From Winogradskyella sp. J14-2 (GTDB lineage: Bacteria > Bacteroidota > Bacteroidia > Flavobacteriales > Flavobacteriaceae): a stretch of 64,000 nucleotides of DNA. The notes under the pieces are model-generated. The model was not told the origin of the DNA, made no database searches, and saw only the letters and a program-made list of their open reading frames with translations. A program made the position numbers and the translations under genes. The stretch is taken from assembly GCF_001971725.1 (NCBI RefSeq), contig NZ_CP019388.1:868001-932000 (forward strand), read 5' to 3'. Positions 19,433-28,660 of the stretch are shown here, one piece after another (positions within the stretch are counted from its first letter, which is position 1; every line of letters begins with the position of its first letter).

Positions 19433-20380
19433 TTAAAGTTTAAATAACCTGTAACCTTTTCCTGTAAATAAATATACAATAGGAGCTATAAATATGACTC
19501 TGGCTAACTTTAGTTTATATCGAGATTTTAAAAAGATACGACATAGGCCTTTTAATGTGAAAAATGCAGTATTGTAATATTTAAAATCTAAAGCATCTTT
19601 TACTGTGGTACATAAGGTTTGTAGTAAGATGTGTTCTCTTTCAGGGTTGAGTAGCTTTTTTTTATAATATGTAGTATAAATCTTAAACCTAGACGCTGCT
19701 GTAGATCGTATTTTAACCTCTGGAGGGTTGGTGTTTTTTCGCTCGCTGTGGCCACGAGCAAGGTAGGTCACCTTATCTATTATCGTATAGGACAGTGTAT
19801 CGGATAGCATTTTTAAATGAAATGTCCACTCCTGCGAACTTGCCAAAGACTCATCAAAAGGGTTTACAGGCAGTTTTGATTTTTGCCAAACAATACAACC
19901 TGTTTGCCATAAGGTTTTATTGCCCATCATCTCGGCAATTAAATCAGATTTAGGAAAGATATTAGACCAATGATGTTCTATCTCTAATGTCCTATCATTA
20001 AAAACCCTAGCTTTACTTACTGATGCCACAATGCGTTTAGCCATGTGTGTCCTAAGGTGCAACTCTAAATGCTCTGGTGTTAATTTATCGTCACTATCTA
20101 CCCAATTAACAAGCTGGCCTTTACTTTTTTCTAAACCAAAATTTCTAGCAGCATTACCTCCTTTAGGTCTATCTTTTGGTCTATTGTATAATTGTATTCT
20201 AGAATCTTTTTGCACATAGCCTTTAACCACTGTCTCTGTATTATCTGTACTACCATCATCTACCACTATACATTCCCAATGAGTATAAGTTTGTGCCATA
20301 ATGGACTCCAGAGTATCACCAATAATATCAGCCCTGTTATAGGCTGGGATTATTATGGAAATATCGATACTCAAACTCAT
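19433..20380 (-). CDS. Glycosyltransferase family 2
   Basis: 315-residue GT-A enzyme: ISIIIPAYNRADIIGDTLES, CIVVDDGSTDNTE, GNAARNFGLEKSKGQ and the metal-binding WVDSDDKLTPEH near residue 98. The C-terminus has a short hydrophobic amphipathic stretch (ARVIFIAPIVYLFTG). Ten bases separate it from the upstream gene, and a 63-base gap follows before the next. Confidence 0.9.
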   Translation of the reverse strand: MSLSIDISIIIPAYNRADIIGDTLESIMAQTYTHWECIVVDDGSTDNTETVVKGYVQKDSRIQLYNRPKDRPKGGNAARNFGLEKSKGQLVNWVDSDDKLTPEHLELHLRTHMAKRIVASVSKARVFNDRTLEIEHHWSNIFPKSDLIAEMMGNKTLWQTGCIVWQKSKLPVNPFDESLASSQEWTFHLKMLSDTLSYTIIDKVTYLARGHSERKNTNPPEVKIRSTAASRFKIYTTYYKKKLLNPEREHILLQTLCTTVKDALDFKYYNTAFFTLKGLCRIFLKSRYKLKLARVIFIAPIVYLFTGKGYRLFKL

Positions 20381-20390
20381 ACCAAAAAGA

Positions 20391-21608
20391 CTAATAATTA
20401 TTAAAGATTAAATCCATATTAGTTTTAAGATTAAATCTTTGTCTAACAAACTCTTCAGCATTTTTACCCATTTCCTTTCTTAACCCTTCATTATCTATCA
20501 AAATTTTTATTGCTTTTGAAAATGATGCAATATCTTTATCTTCAACTAAAAAGCCCGTTTTACTCTCAATTATGGTATCCTTTATGCCTCCAGAGTTAAA
20601 TGCAACCACAGGAACACCCATTGACTGTGCCTCAGCTGTGACTTGACCCTGCGCTTCTGCTCTTCCTGTTATATCTACAGTTGATGGCATAAGAAAAATA
20701 TCCGTTTTTTCTAATAAATTTTTAATTTCTATTTGATCTCTGTGTCCTAAAAGTTTTATACTATCTTCTATCCCTAAACGGGTTATAAGATTATCTAACT
20801 TATCATAAAGTTTTCCATTTCCGACTATATTATACTTCACTTTATATCCTTGCTTAACTAGTTCACTAATAGACATTATTGCGTACTCATGTCCTTTTAA
20901 TTCAATTAAACGACCTATAGATAACAATGTAATTGTCCCTTCCTCATGCTGAGAGTAATTTATATTAGCTTTAAAATAATTTACATCTACACCCATTGGG
21001 ATAATAATAACCTTATTCTTTGGACAACCTAGTTTTTTTAATTTTTCATTTAAGTAATTGGAATTTACAGTTATTAGGTCTGCATATTTAAATACTTCAC
21101 TATACTGTTTTTTTTTAGCATTATACTCAACGTCATCGAGCCAGTGTGCATCTATGCCATGAAATGTAATTATAACCTTTGATTGTATAACACCTAAACT
21201 TTTCAACTTAATGATATCAAAACTGGCATGGCCAAAATGAATATGAAATGTATCCGTTTTTTTAAATTTTTTAAAAAATTGAATTTGAAATGGTAGTAGA
21301 GTATATCTTTTACGAAATGATAAGTTTTTAGCCTTTATTATATAATTGTAAAATAAAAAATTAAGCTTTACAAGGCTCAATAGTTTAAGAAAAATATTAG
21401 TTGGGATATTATAATCAATCGCATTGACTCTTTGATGCAACTTATATTTTGAAAACAAATCTTCTTGAGACGAATTGCTTGGTTTTAAATAATTATAAGT
21501 CAATATACCCACATCAAAACCTTTTTCAATAGCAGCTGTAATCTGATTAACTATAAATGTCTCAGATTTGTGAGGAAAAGATTTAGTAAGATATATTATC
21601 GACTTCAC
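20391..21608 (-). CDS. Glycosyltransferase family 4 (WcaL/AmsK-like)
   Basis: 405 residues. It starts IIYLTKSFPHKSETFIVNQI, the SETF loop typical of the colanic-acid WcaL-like GT4 branch, and continues with VIITFHGIDAHWLDD, TLLSIGRLIELKGHEYAI and an AEAQGQVTAEAQSMGVPVVAF motif containing the donor-binding glutamates. No membrane segments. The gene is notably AT-rich, as are the two sulfotransferase genes beside it (my impression, not a calculation). Confidence 0.9.
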   Translation of the reverse strand: MKSIIYLTKSFPHKSETFIVNQITAAIEKGFDVGILTYNYLKPSNSSQEDLFSKYKLHQRVNAIDYNIPTNIFLKLLSLVKLNFLFYNYIIKAKNLSFRKRYTLLPFQIQFFKKFKKTDTFHIHFGHASFDIIKLKSLGVIQSKVIITFHGIDAHWLDDVEYNAKKKQYSEVFKYADLITVNSNYLNEKLKKLGCPKNKVIIIPMGVDVNYFKANINYSQHEEGTITLLSIGRLIELKGHEYAIMSISELVKQGYKVKYNIVGNGKLYDKLDNLITRLGIEDSIKLLGHRDQIEIKNLLEKTDIFLMPSTVDITGRAEAQGQVTAEAQSMGVPVVAFNSGGIKDTIIESKTGFLVEDKDIASFSKAIKILIDNEGLRKEMGKNAEEFVRQRFNLKTNMDLIFNNY

Positions 21609-21657
21609 TTAAATTTAATTTATATAATTCCAGATTAATATGAATGGTCTATAATTA

Positions 21658-22386
21658 CTAGTGATAATTATGTTTAATTTTTGAAGATTTTATCAGGGTG
21701 TTAAATTTTAATTGATTCTCATAGTTAAGAAATTTCTTCCAAGCATCTTTAGTACCACTATTAGGCAATAAACCTAATGGTTTCTCTATTAAGCATAGTT
21801 CTTCGGGCAACAATAATTTCTCCTTTTTAAAAAACTTTCTATGTATTTCAGTATATACTTTACATGGATTATCTATTAAATCCTCGTACTTTACAAGTAA
21901 TAAATTATTATCTGCTTCGGCTAAATCAAACCAACTATTTATATGAACAAGCCAGTGCTCAAAAATCGTTAAGCTTTTAGATGACTTTATTGATGGTGTA
22001 CCATACCAATCAATCGGTTTCTGTAAAAATTCATTGAAATCTAATTTGGAATCCTCTTTATTTAAAAAATTTGGTGTTTTCCATACAGAATATGCCACGG
22101 CTCTACCATCTCTATAGATATAGATCTTAGGCAATTTGTTTTTATTGTGATATGCAAACAAATGATTTCCAAACAGCTTCCCATATGGGTTACCATCTTT
22201 TTTATTCTTTCGGTTAGACCAATGTCCCCAAACTACTTCCTTTAAATTTAAATCTTTATTATTATAAAAATTTTTGGCTAAAAAAGCCTCCAAGAAATGC
22301 GTACCAGATCTTGGGTGAGAATAGACTTTTACTAATGGTTTCTCTTTAAGCAATACACGCTTTACTTTTTTAGCTATGGAATTCAT
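21658..22386 (-). CDS. Sulfotransferase domain protein (PAPS-dependent)
   Basis: 242 residues. YSHPRSGTHFLEAFL near residue 23 is the 5'-phosphosulfate-binding loop and IYIYRDGRAVAYSVW near residue 90 is the 3'-phosphate-binding motif of the Sulfotransfer_1 family; NLLLVKYEDLIDNP follows as usual. The family transfers sulfate from PAPS to a hydroxyl or amine. Position next to the ABC exporter and a second sulfotransferase points to the exported glycan as the substrate. Known of the family: the motifs. Inferred: the target. Confidence 0.85.
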   Translation of the reverse strand: MNSIAKKVKRVLLKEKPLVKVYSHPRSGTHFLEAFLAKNFYNNKDLNLKEVVWGHWSNRKNKKDGNPYGKLFGNHLFAYHNKNKLPKIYIYRDGRAVAYSVWKTPNFLNKEDSKLDFNEFLQKPIDWYGTPSIKSSKSLTIFEHWLVHINSWFDLAEADNNLLLVKYEDLIDNPCKVYTEIHRKFFKKEKLLLPEELCLIEKPLGLLPNSGTKDAWKKFLNYENQLKFNTLIKSSKIKHNYH

Positions 22387-22397
22387 ATTATATAGTA

Positions 22398-23081
22398 TTA
22401 GTATTCCATTAGTTTAATTTCGCGTGCCCAAATTGTACTTATTAAATCCTTTTCTTCTTCAGAAAGAACTTCATCAAAAGGTCGTTTATCTTTTCTAAAT
22501 TGCGATTTTAGTTTTGTCTTAGGTAGTTCTATTTTTTGTTGAAGACCTATTTTTTTTGCTATTGTATCTAATGCTGTTGGAATATCTTCATATTTAAAAA
22601 TATCATCAACAGCGACAATATTGTTTACGGTATACTGATCGTAACCTTTTATAATTTTTAACCCTCCTTGAGCTATAAACTTTTTAAGTGATGTCCATCT
22701 TTCATATCCACCTTCGTGAAAAAATAAGGATATTGCTTTTTCATAAGGATTTCTTTCAAAACAAAATTTATAATAATCCTTAAAAATTTTATCGCCTATT
22801 ACTGGTATTAATTCTTCGCAAGAGATGTGATTATAGAGTTCTCTACGTTTTCCTTTAAGAACCAAATCTACAATATCACTCTTAGAATATTTAACAAAAG
22901 GAACCTTATAATTTCTTGGCCCTAAATAGCCTAAGGATTGTCTTACTTTTTCATCGTTTTTAGATATTGGAGTAATTATATCTTCTTCACTACATAGTGA
23001 TGAAAGTGCAATTTCTATAGAGGTACTTGCAGTTTTCTGTGTTTTAAAAAAAATGAACTTGTATTTATGACAAACTAACAT
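22398..23081 (-). CDS. Sulfotransferase family 2-like protein
   Basis: 227 residues. The N-terminus HKYKFIFFKTQKTASTSIEI has the PAPS 5'-binding loop (K-T-x-K-T-A-S-T-S) of the Sulfotransfer_2 (carbohydrate sulfotransferase) family, and YYKFCFERNPYEKAISLFFH carries the RNP 3'-phosphate motif. It differs in sequence and subfamily from its neighbour at 21658-22386, so the two probably sulfate different positions. It sits eight bases downstream of the Wzt-like ATPase gene. Confidence 0.85.
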   Translation of the reverse strand: MLVCHKYKFIFFKTQKTASTSIEIALSSLCSEEDIITPISKNDEKVRQSLGYLGPRNYKVPFVKYSKSDIVDLVLKGKRRELYNHISCEELIPVIGDKIFKDYYKFCFERNPYEKAISLFFHEGGYERWTSLKKFIAQGGLKIIKGYDQYTVNNIVAVDDIFKYEDIPTALDTIAKKIGLQQKIELPKTKLKSQFRKDKRPFDEVLSEEEKDLISTIWAREIKLMEY

Positions 23082-23089
23082 CTATAAGC

Positions 23090-24373
23090 TTATTTAAGTA
23101 CTCTAAATTTATGCTCAACAAGAACTCCTTCTTTAGAAAACTGCTCTCTTCCAGAGTTAAAAAAGTCACCACCAATTAAGTTAAAATCTACTGCTTTCTC
23201 AAGATCGTCTTCTAATCCATTTTCCGAAAAACATGTAAGTTGTATGGTATAGTTTCCATTTGGTAGCGGTAGTTTTTCTATAGTATATTCAACAATACCT
23301 TTATCTGTTTTTTCTAAATTTAGGGTAACTGTATCAATAAAATAATTATTTAGCAAAAAACGAATTTGTCCTTTACTATCTATAAAACGCACCCTTACTT
23401 TAGCATCAATAATAGTTTTTTTAGTGGAAAATTCAATTCTAAAACGATATAACTCACCAGAAAGTAAATTAAGGTGCTTTTCATTTGCTTCATTAAGTAT
23501 AGATATCCCTTTAAATAGAAAATCACCTAGTCCCTTTCTGTCTTTTCGCTCTAAAAGATTATCTATGATTTCTCGGTTACTATCAGATAAATAAAAACTT
23601 ACAGCATCTTGAGTACTACCATTATATGCTACTTTTCCGTGCTCTAGCACAATAGCTCTTGTACACAAACTCTTTACCGCAGCCATATTATGACTCACAA
23701 ACAACACCGTTCTACCGTCACTATTAGAGATATCTTGCATTTTGCCTATGGCTTTTTTCTGAAATTCAGCATCACCAACTGCCAATACCTCATCTACTAC
23801 CAAAATATCGGGTTCTAAATGCGCTGCCACGGCAAATGCCAAACGTACTTTCATACCAGAGCTGTAGCGTTTTACTGGCGTATCTACATATCTTACACAG
23901 CCCGAAAATTCGATGATTTCGTCTATTTTAGATGTTATCTCTGCTTTGGTCATTCCTAAAATAGCACCATTTAAGTAGATGTTTTCTCTACCAGTCATCT
24001 CAGGGTGAAACCCTGTCCCTACTTCTAACAACGAGGCTATACGTCCTTTGGTCTTTATCTCACCAACTGTTGGTGAGGTTACTCTAGACAGAATCTTAAG
24101 TAAGGTAGATTTTCCTGCACCATTCTTGCCTATAATACCTAAAACCTCACCTTTTTTAACATCAAAAGAGATGTCTTTTAATGCCCAGACATATTCTGAG
24201 TTTCCTTTTGCACTTCTATCGTTAGCTTCACCAATTTTTAGATAAGGATCTTCTTTGCCTCTCACTCTGCTCCACCATCTGTTAAGATCATGGCTAATAG
24301 TGCCTGTACCAACCAATCCTAGTCGGTATTGCTTAGCAACATTTTCTACTTTTAAAATAACATTAGAGCTCAT
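23090..24373 (-). CDS. wzt: Polysaccharide ABC exporter ATP-binding protein (Wzt type)
   Basis: ATPase that powers export of lipid-linked polysaccharide across the inner membrane. 427 residues: an ABC domain to about 250 with Walker A GIIGKNGAGKSTLLK, signature RYSSGMKVRLAFA and Walker B DILVVDEVLAVGD, followed by a C-terminal beta-sandwich domain (about 275-427). In well-studied Wzt proteins this extra domain binds the modified non-reducing end of the glycan and so couples chain termination to export. The permease gene abuts it with a one-base overlap. The symbol reflects the class, not a proven orthologue. Confidence 0.9.
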   Translation of the reverse strand: MSSNVILKVENVAKQYRLGLVGTGTISHDLNRWWSRVRGKEDPYLKIGEANDRSAKGNSEYVWALKDISFDVKKGEVLGIIGKNGAGKSTLLKILSRVTSPTVGEIKTKGRIASLLEVGTGFHPEMTGRENIYLNGAILGMTKAEITSKIDEIIEFSGCVRYVDTPVKRYSSGMKVRLAFAVAAHLEPDILVVDEVLAVGDAEFQKKAIGKMQDISNSDGRTVLFVSHNMAAVKSLCTRAIVLEHGKVAYNGSTQDAVSFYLSDSNREIIDNLLERKDRKGLGDFLFKGISILNEANEKHLNLLSGELYRFRIEFSTKKTIIDAKVRVRFIDSKGQIRFLLNNYFIDTVTLNLEKTDKGIVEYTIEKLPLPNGNYTIQLTCFSENGLEDDLEKAVDFNLIGGDFFNSGREQFSKEGVLVEHKFRVLK

Positions 24374-25245
24374 TATATGGTGTCTATAAAGCTTTTTTCG
24401 GTTTTATTAAATATAGCCAATCCTACGATAAAGATTAAACAACTAATGATGATAGCATATGCTATTTTATATATATCTAAAGGATCGGTACCTAATACCA
24501 TACCTCTAAACGATTCTATAATTATGGCTATTGGGTTCCACTCTATTAACCAATAATAGTTTGGTAGTTTGGCCTTAAAATAAGACATTGGATACATTAC
24601 GGCAGAGCCATACATAAGTAATTGCACACCAAACTGAACTAAAAATGTAAGATCTCTGTATTTGGTTGTCATTGAGGATATAATCATTCCTATACCTAAT
24701 CCCAACAAAGCCATAAAAAGTATTAAAACGGGAAAACCTATAATATCTACGCTTGGCGAAATATTAAACTTTGGTGTGTGAAACTGTATGTAGTAAATGT
24801 AAAATCCTGTTAAGACCAGGAGCTGAATGCCAAATTTTAACAAGTTAGACACCACCACAGACATTGGCATAATAACTCTTGGAAAATAGACCTTACCAAA
24901 AATATTTTCATTCTTTTTAAAGGTATCGCTCGTACCTACAAGACATTCTTTAAAGTAATTCCAAGCTGTAATTCCCGCTAGGTTAAACAAAAAGTTAGGA
25001 ATTCCGTTACCTGTTGGTATATCTGCTAAATTATTAAATATTAGTGTAAATATTAAGGATGTAAATAAGGGCTGAATGAGATACCATAGTGGCCCTAAAA
25101 TGGTTTGTTTGTATAGTGTAATGATATCTCGCTTTACAAACAAAACCAGCAAATCTTTATAGCGCCAAATCTCCCTGAAATTAAAATCTATTAATTTCTT
25201 TTGCGAATTAATAATATATAGCCAACGCTCTTCGGCGGTTTTCAA
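24373..25245 (-). CDS. wzm: Polysaccharide ABC exporter permease (Wzm type, ABC-2)
   Basis: Inner-membrane channel partner of the ATPase downstream. 290 residues with six membrane segments; ABC-2 features include a cytosolic amphipathic start (NFREIWRYKDLLVLFVKRDI), YKQTILGPLWYLIQPLF, and YPMSYF then WLIEWNPIAIIIESFRGMVLG near residue 240. Presence of Wzm/Wzt means at least one glycan here is polymerised in the cytoplasm and exported as a finished chain. Confidence 0.92.
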   Translation of the reverse strand: MKTAEERWLYIINSQKKLIDFNFREIWRYKDLLVLFVKRDIITLYKQTILGPLWYLIQPLFTSLIFTLIFNNLADIPTGNGIPNFLFNLAGITAWNYFKECLVGTSDTFKKNENIFGKVYFPRVIMPMSVVVSNLLKFGIQLLVLTGFYIYYIQFHTPKFNISPSVDIIGFPVLILFMALLGLGIGMIISSMTTKYRDLTFLVQFGVQLLMYGSAVMYPMSYFKAKLPNYYWLIEWNPIAIIIESFRGMVLGTDPLDIYKIAYAIIISCLIFIVGLAIFNKTEKSFIDTI

Positions 25246-25301
25246 TTTATAATAATTTTAGGCTAATATAAGAAATGAAATAAAGGTAAGTAAGTATAAT
25301 A

Positions 25302-26243
25302 CTAGGCTTTTTCTAAACTGTAAATTTTATAATGGGTTTTCATTTTTTGTATGCCTTCATCTAGCGATATTAAGTCGCGTCCTAGAAGCGTTTTCATCTT
25401 GGAAATGTCTGGACACCTTCTGTTCATATCGCCTTCTTTAAGGGCAGGAAGGAATATAATTTCAGATTTAGAATTAGTAATCTTAATTACTTTTTTTGCC
25501 AATTCTAAAATACTGATTTCATTATCGTTACCGACGTTTAAAACTTCATTGATGTATACATTATCATACAAAGCTCTTACACAAGTATCTACGTTATCGT
25601 CTATGTAACAAAATGATCTTGTCTGATGGCCGTGTCCGTTTATAGGTATAGGTTGGTTATTTAGTGCCAACCTCATAAATCTTGGCATTACAAAATCTAT
25701 ACTTTGAGCAGGTCCATAGGTGTTAAAAAACCTAAAAATGGTATAGTCTAGCCCATATTCTTCTTTGTAAGATTTAAAAAAAGCCTCACCTACATTTTTA
25801 ACAATAGCGTACGGAAGTCTGGAATTTAAAGGTGTTGTTTTTTCATTCTGAGGAATTTCGAACGGCTCACCATAAACTTCAGAAGAACTCGAATAAAATA
25901 CGCGCTTTACACCAGAGTTTTTAGATAGAGAAAGAATGTTTTTAATACCTTCAATATCATTAAGTACATCGATAGGATTTTTTAACGTTCTCTCAACACC
26001 AACAACGGCAGCATAATGAAAAACATACTCAAACTTATAGGTTGCAAAAATTGAAATGATGTCGTTATAATCATTAACATCAGCTCTAATAAACTTTACA
26101 TTACTCTTTAAGGGAACTTTTGAGATTTTTCCTGTTGAGAGATTGTCTATAATAACAACATTGACATTGTTATTAAGAGCAAGCTTAGCAGCTAAAGCAC
26201 TGCCCAATTGACCTGCACCTCCCGTAACTAAAATATTTGTCAT
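25302..26243 (-). CDS. NAD-dependent epimerase/dehydratase (extended SDR)
   Basis: Nucleotide-sugar modifying enzyme of 313 residues. It has the NAD-binding ILVTGGAGQLGSALA, the catalytic YAIVK (Y-x3-K) near residue 148, FRFFNTYGPAQSIDFVMPR and a HGHQTRSFCYIDDNVD segment like that of UDP-glucuronate decarboxylases and dTDP-glucose 4,6-dehydratases. The exact reaction (4-epimerase, 4,6-dehydratase or decarboxylase) is not certain. A 118-base gap separates it from the upstream epimerase gene. Confidence 0.82.
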   Translation of the reverse strand: MTNILVTGGAGQLGSALAAKLALNNNVNVVIIDNLSTGKISKVPLKSNVKFIRADVNDYNDIISIFATYKFEYVFHYAAVVGVERTLKNPIDVLNDIEGIKNILSLSKNSGVKRVFYSSSSEVYGEPFEIPQNEKTTPLNSRLPYAIVKNVGEAFFKSYKEEYGLDYTIFRFFNTYGPAQSIDFVMPRFMRLALNNQPIPINGHGHQTRSFCYIDDNVDTCVRALYDNVYINEVLNVGNDNEISILELAKKVIKITNSKSEIIFLPALKEGDMNRRCPDISKMKTLLGRDLISLDEGIQKMKTHYKIYSLEKA

Positions 26244-26361
26244 TAATAATGGATTAATATTAAATACTTATATATTTAGGGAATATATTAGACTTAAATG
26301 GTTAACTAGCAGTTAAATATATAATTTTTTTTAAGGAAATAGCAGTAACCAATGCTAATTT

Positions 26362-27342
26362 TTAGTTATTAAAATAATCCCACGTAATTTTTAAACCTTC
26401 TCTTACGGTGTATTGTGGTTTATAACCTAGTAAATTTTGAGCTTTTGATATGTCTGCCAGAGAATCTCTTACATCGCCTTGTCTTGGTGGTCCATAAACT
26501 GCTTTTAGTTCTGATTCTGCTGCAGATTTTAAAGAATCCCATAAGTAATTAACGGTAATGCGTTCTCCACAAGCTACATTAAAGACCTCGTTTGCAGCGT
26601 CTCTGGGTGCAAAGAATCCTCTTATATTGGCCTGTACAGCATTATCTACAAAGGTAAAATCTCGAGTCTGCTCACCATCACCATTTATTTTAGACGGCTT
26701 ATTGTCTTTTAACGCTTGCATAAAGAGTGGTATCACCGCTGCGTAGGCACCATTAGGGCTTTGCTTTGGACCAAATACATTAAAGTATCGCAACCCAATA
26801 ACATCGGTTCCGTATGTTTTGCCAAAGACGTCTGCATACAACTCGTTAACATACTTTGTTACAGCATAAGGTGACAATGGTTTTCCTATTGTATCTTCAA
26901 CTTTTGGTAAGCTTTTACTGTCTCCATAGGTAGAACTTGATGCCGCATACACCATACGCTTTACGGTAGTACTATCTTTTACTGCGATTAGCATATTTAA
27001 AAAGCCTGAAATATTGACTTCGTTGGAAGTTGCTGGGTCATTAATAGAACGCGGCACAGAACCTAAGGCAGCTTGATGCGTTACATAGTCTATACCTTCC
27101 ATCGCTTTTTTGCAGGCACCTAAATCTCTAATATCTCCTTCTAATAACTCAAAAGAAGGGTTGTCCATAAACTCAGTTAAGTTTTCGCGATAACCGTTAG
27201 AAAAATTATCTAATACCCTAACTTTTTTTGCTCCATATTTTAGTAAATATTCTACAATATTTGAGCCTATAAAACCAGCTCCTCCTGTAACTAAAAAACT
27301 TAATTTTGATAAATCTTGGTTGTGGTATTGATTTGAGTACAT
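26362..27342 (-). CDS. UDP-N-acetylglucosamine 4-epimerase (WbpP/TviC type)
   Basis: Interconverts UDP-GlcNAc and UDP-GalNAc, or the corresponding uronic acids. 326 residues: an N-terminal extension before FLVTGGAGFIGSNIVEYLL, SSSTYGDS, catalytic YAVTK near residue 166, LRYFNVFGPKQSPNGAYAAVIP and GDGEQTRDFTFVDNAV. The N-terminal extension and the SPYAVTKYVNELYA motif are typical of the WbpP/TviC subgroup of UDP-hexose epimerases that prefer N-acetylated substrates. The dehydrogenase at 27365 is its natural pathway partner. Confidence 0.88.
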   Translation of the reverse strand: MYSNQYHNQDLSKLSFLVTGGAGFIGSNIVEYLLKYGAKKVRVLDNFSNGYRENLTEFMDNPSFELLEGDIRDLGACKKAMEGIDYVTHQAALGSVPRSINDPATSNEVNISGFLNMLIAVKDSTTVKRMVYAASSSTYGDSKSLPKVEDTIGKPLSPYAVTKYVNELYADVFGKTYGTDVIGLRYFNVFGPKQSPNGAYAAVIPLFMQALKDNKPSKINGDGEQTRDFTFVDNAVQANIRGFFAPRDAANEVFNVACGERITVNYLWDSLKSAAESELKAVYGPPRQGDVRDSLADISKAQNLLGYKPQYTVREGLKITWDYFNN

Positions 27343-27364
27343 GATCTAGGTTAGTTTTTAGTAT

Positions 27365-28660
27365 TTATAAACGAGCATCTACTGAATGGATTGGCAATAA
27401 AGATTTAACATCAAATACAACGCATTTATCAGACTTGAGATTATCCATAGATAATTCTAAAAACTCATTATGAGATACTGCCAAAATGATGGCATCGTAA
27501 TTAGATTGTAAATCATTAAGAGAAGATTTTAAATCTAGATTATACTCGTACTTTACTTCTTCTGTCGAAGCCCATGGATCGTAAACGTCTACGTTGACAT
27601 GGTAAGATTGTAACTCTTCAATAATATCAATAACTCTAGAGTTTCTAATATCTGGGCAGTTTTCTTTAAAGGTAATACCTAACACCAAAGCATTAGATCC
27701 CTTGATTGTAGCACCTTTATTAATCATCATTTTAACTGTTTCTGTCGCTACATAGCCTCCCATACTGTCATTCATTTTACGACCTGCTAAAATAATTTCA
27801 GGATTATAACCAGATTCAATAGCTTTTTGCGCCAAATAATAAGGATCTACGCCAATGCAATGTCCGCCAACTAAGCCTGGTGAAAATTTTAAAAAATTCC
27901 ACTTTGTACCAGCTGCTTCTAACACAGCTTTTGTATCTATCTTTAACAATCTAAATATTTTTGACAGTTCATTAACAAACGCAATATTGATATCGCGTTG
28001 AGAATTTTCAATAACTTTTGCTGCTTCAGCGACTTTAATTGAAGGTGCTAAATGTGTGCCTGCGGTTATTACTTTTTTATAAAGTTGATCTATTTTTTCT
28101 GCAATCTCTGGTGTAGAACCCGAAGTTACTTTTAGGATTTTGGTAACAGTGTGTTTTTTATCTCCTGGATTAATGCGCTCGGGTGAGTAACCTGCATAAA
28201 AATCTTTATTAAAGGTAAGGCCTGACACTTTTTCTAAAACAGGAATACAGATATCTTCAGTTGCTCCTGGATATACCGTAGATTCGTATATAACGATATC
28301 ATTACTTGCTAAAACCGTCCCAACAGTTTCACTAGCCTTAATAAGTGGTGTAAAAACAGGGCGCTTAAGCTCGTCTGTTGGAGTTGGTACTGTTACTATG
28401 TATATATTTGCTACCGAAAGCGCATCGACATTATCGGTAATATATAACCCCTTATTGGCATCTAGATCTGAAGTTAATACAGATTGAAGATTAGCATTAT
28501 CCACCTCTAGCGTTTTGTCTACTCCAGAATTTAATTCATTGATTCGTTGTTTGTTAATATCAAAACCAACAACAAAAAATTGTTTAGCAAACTCTACAGC
28601 GAGAGGTAGACCAACATATCCTAAACCTATGATTGCGATTTTATCTTCAGAATGTGTCAT
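27365..28660 (-). CDS. UDP-N-acetylhexosamine 6-dehydrogenase (WbpO/TviB type)
   Basis: Oxidises C6 of a UDP-HexNAc to the uronic acid using two NAD+. 431 residues in three domains: N-terminal NAD-binding (IAIIGLGYVGLPLAVEFAK), a central dimerisation domain with the catalytic cysteine in LVGGHCIGVDPYYLAQ near residue 265, and a C-terminal UDP-binding domain with LGITFKENCPDIRNSRV. The length and ENCPD motif place it with the UDP-GlcNAc/GalNAc dehydrogenases rather than UDP-glucose dehydrogenase. With the adjacent epimerase it should supply UDP-GalNAcA-type sugars. Confidence 0.9.
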   Translation of the reverse strand: MTHSEDKIAIIGLGYVGLPLAVEFAKQFFVVGFDINKQRINELNSGVDKTLEVDNANLQSVLTSDLDANKGLYITDNVDALSVANIYIVTVPTPTDELKRPVFTPLIKASETVGTVLASNDIVIYESTVYPGATEDICIPVLEKVSGLTFNKDFYAGYSPERINPGDKKHTVTKILKVTSGSTPEIAEKIDQLYKKVITAGTHLAPSIKVAEAAKVIENSQRDINIAFVNELSKIFRLLKIDTKAVLEAAGTKWNFLKFSPGLVGGHCIGVDPYYLAQKAIESGYNPEIILAGRKMNDSMGGYVATETVKMMINKGATIKGSNALVLGITFKENCPDIRNSRVIDIIEELQSYHVNVDVYDPWASTEEVKYEYNLDLKSSLNDLQSNYDAIILAVSHNEFLELSMDNLKSDKCVVFDVKSLLPIHSVDARL

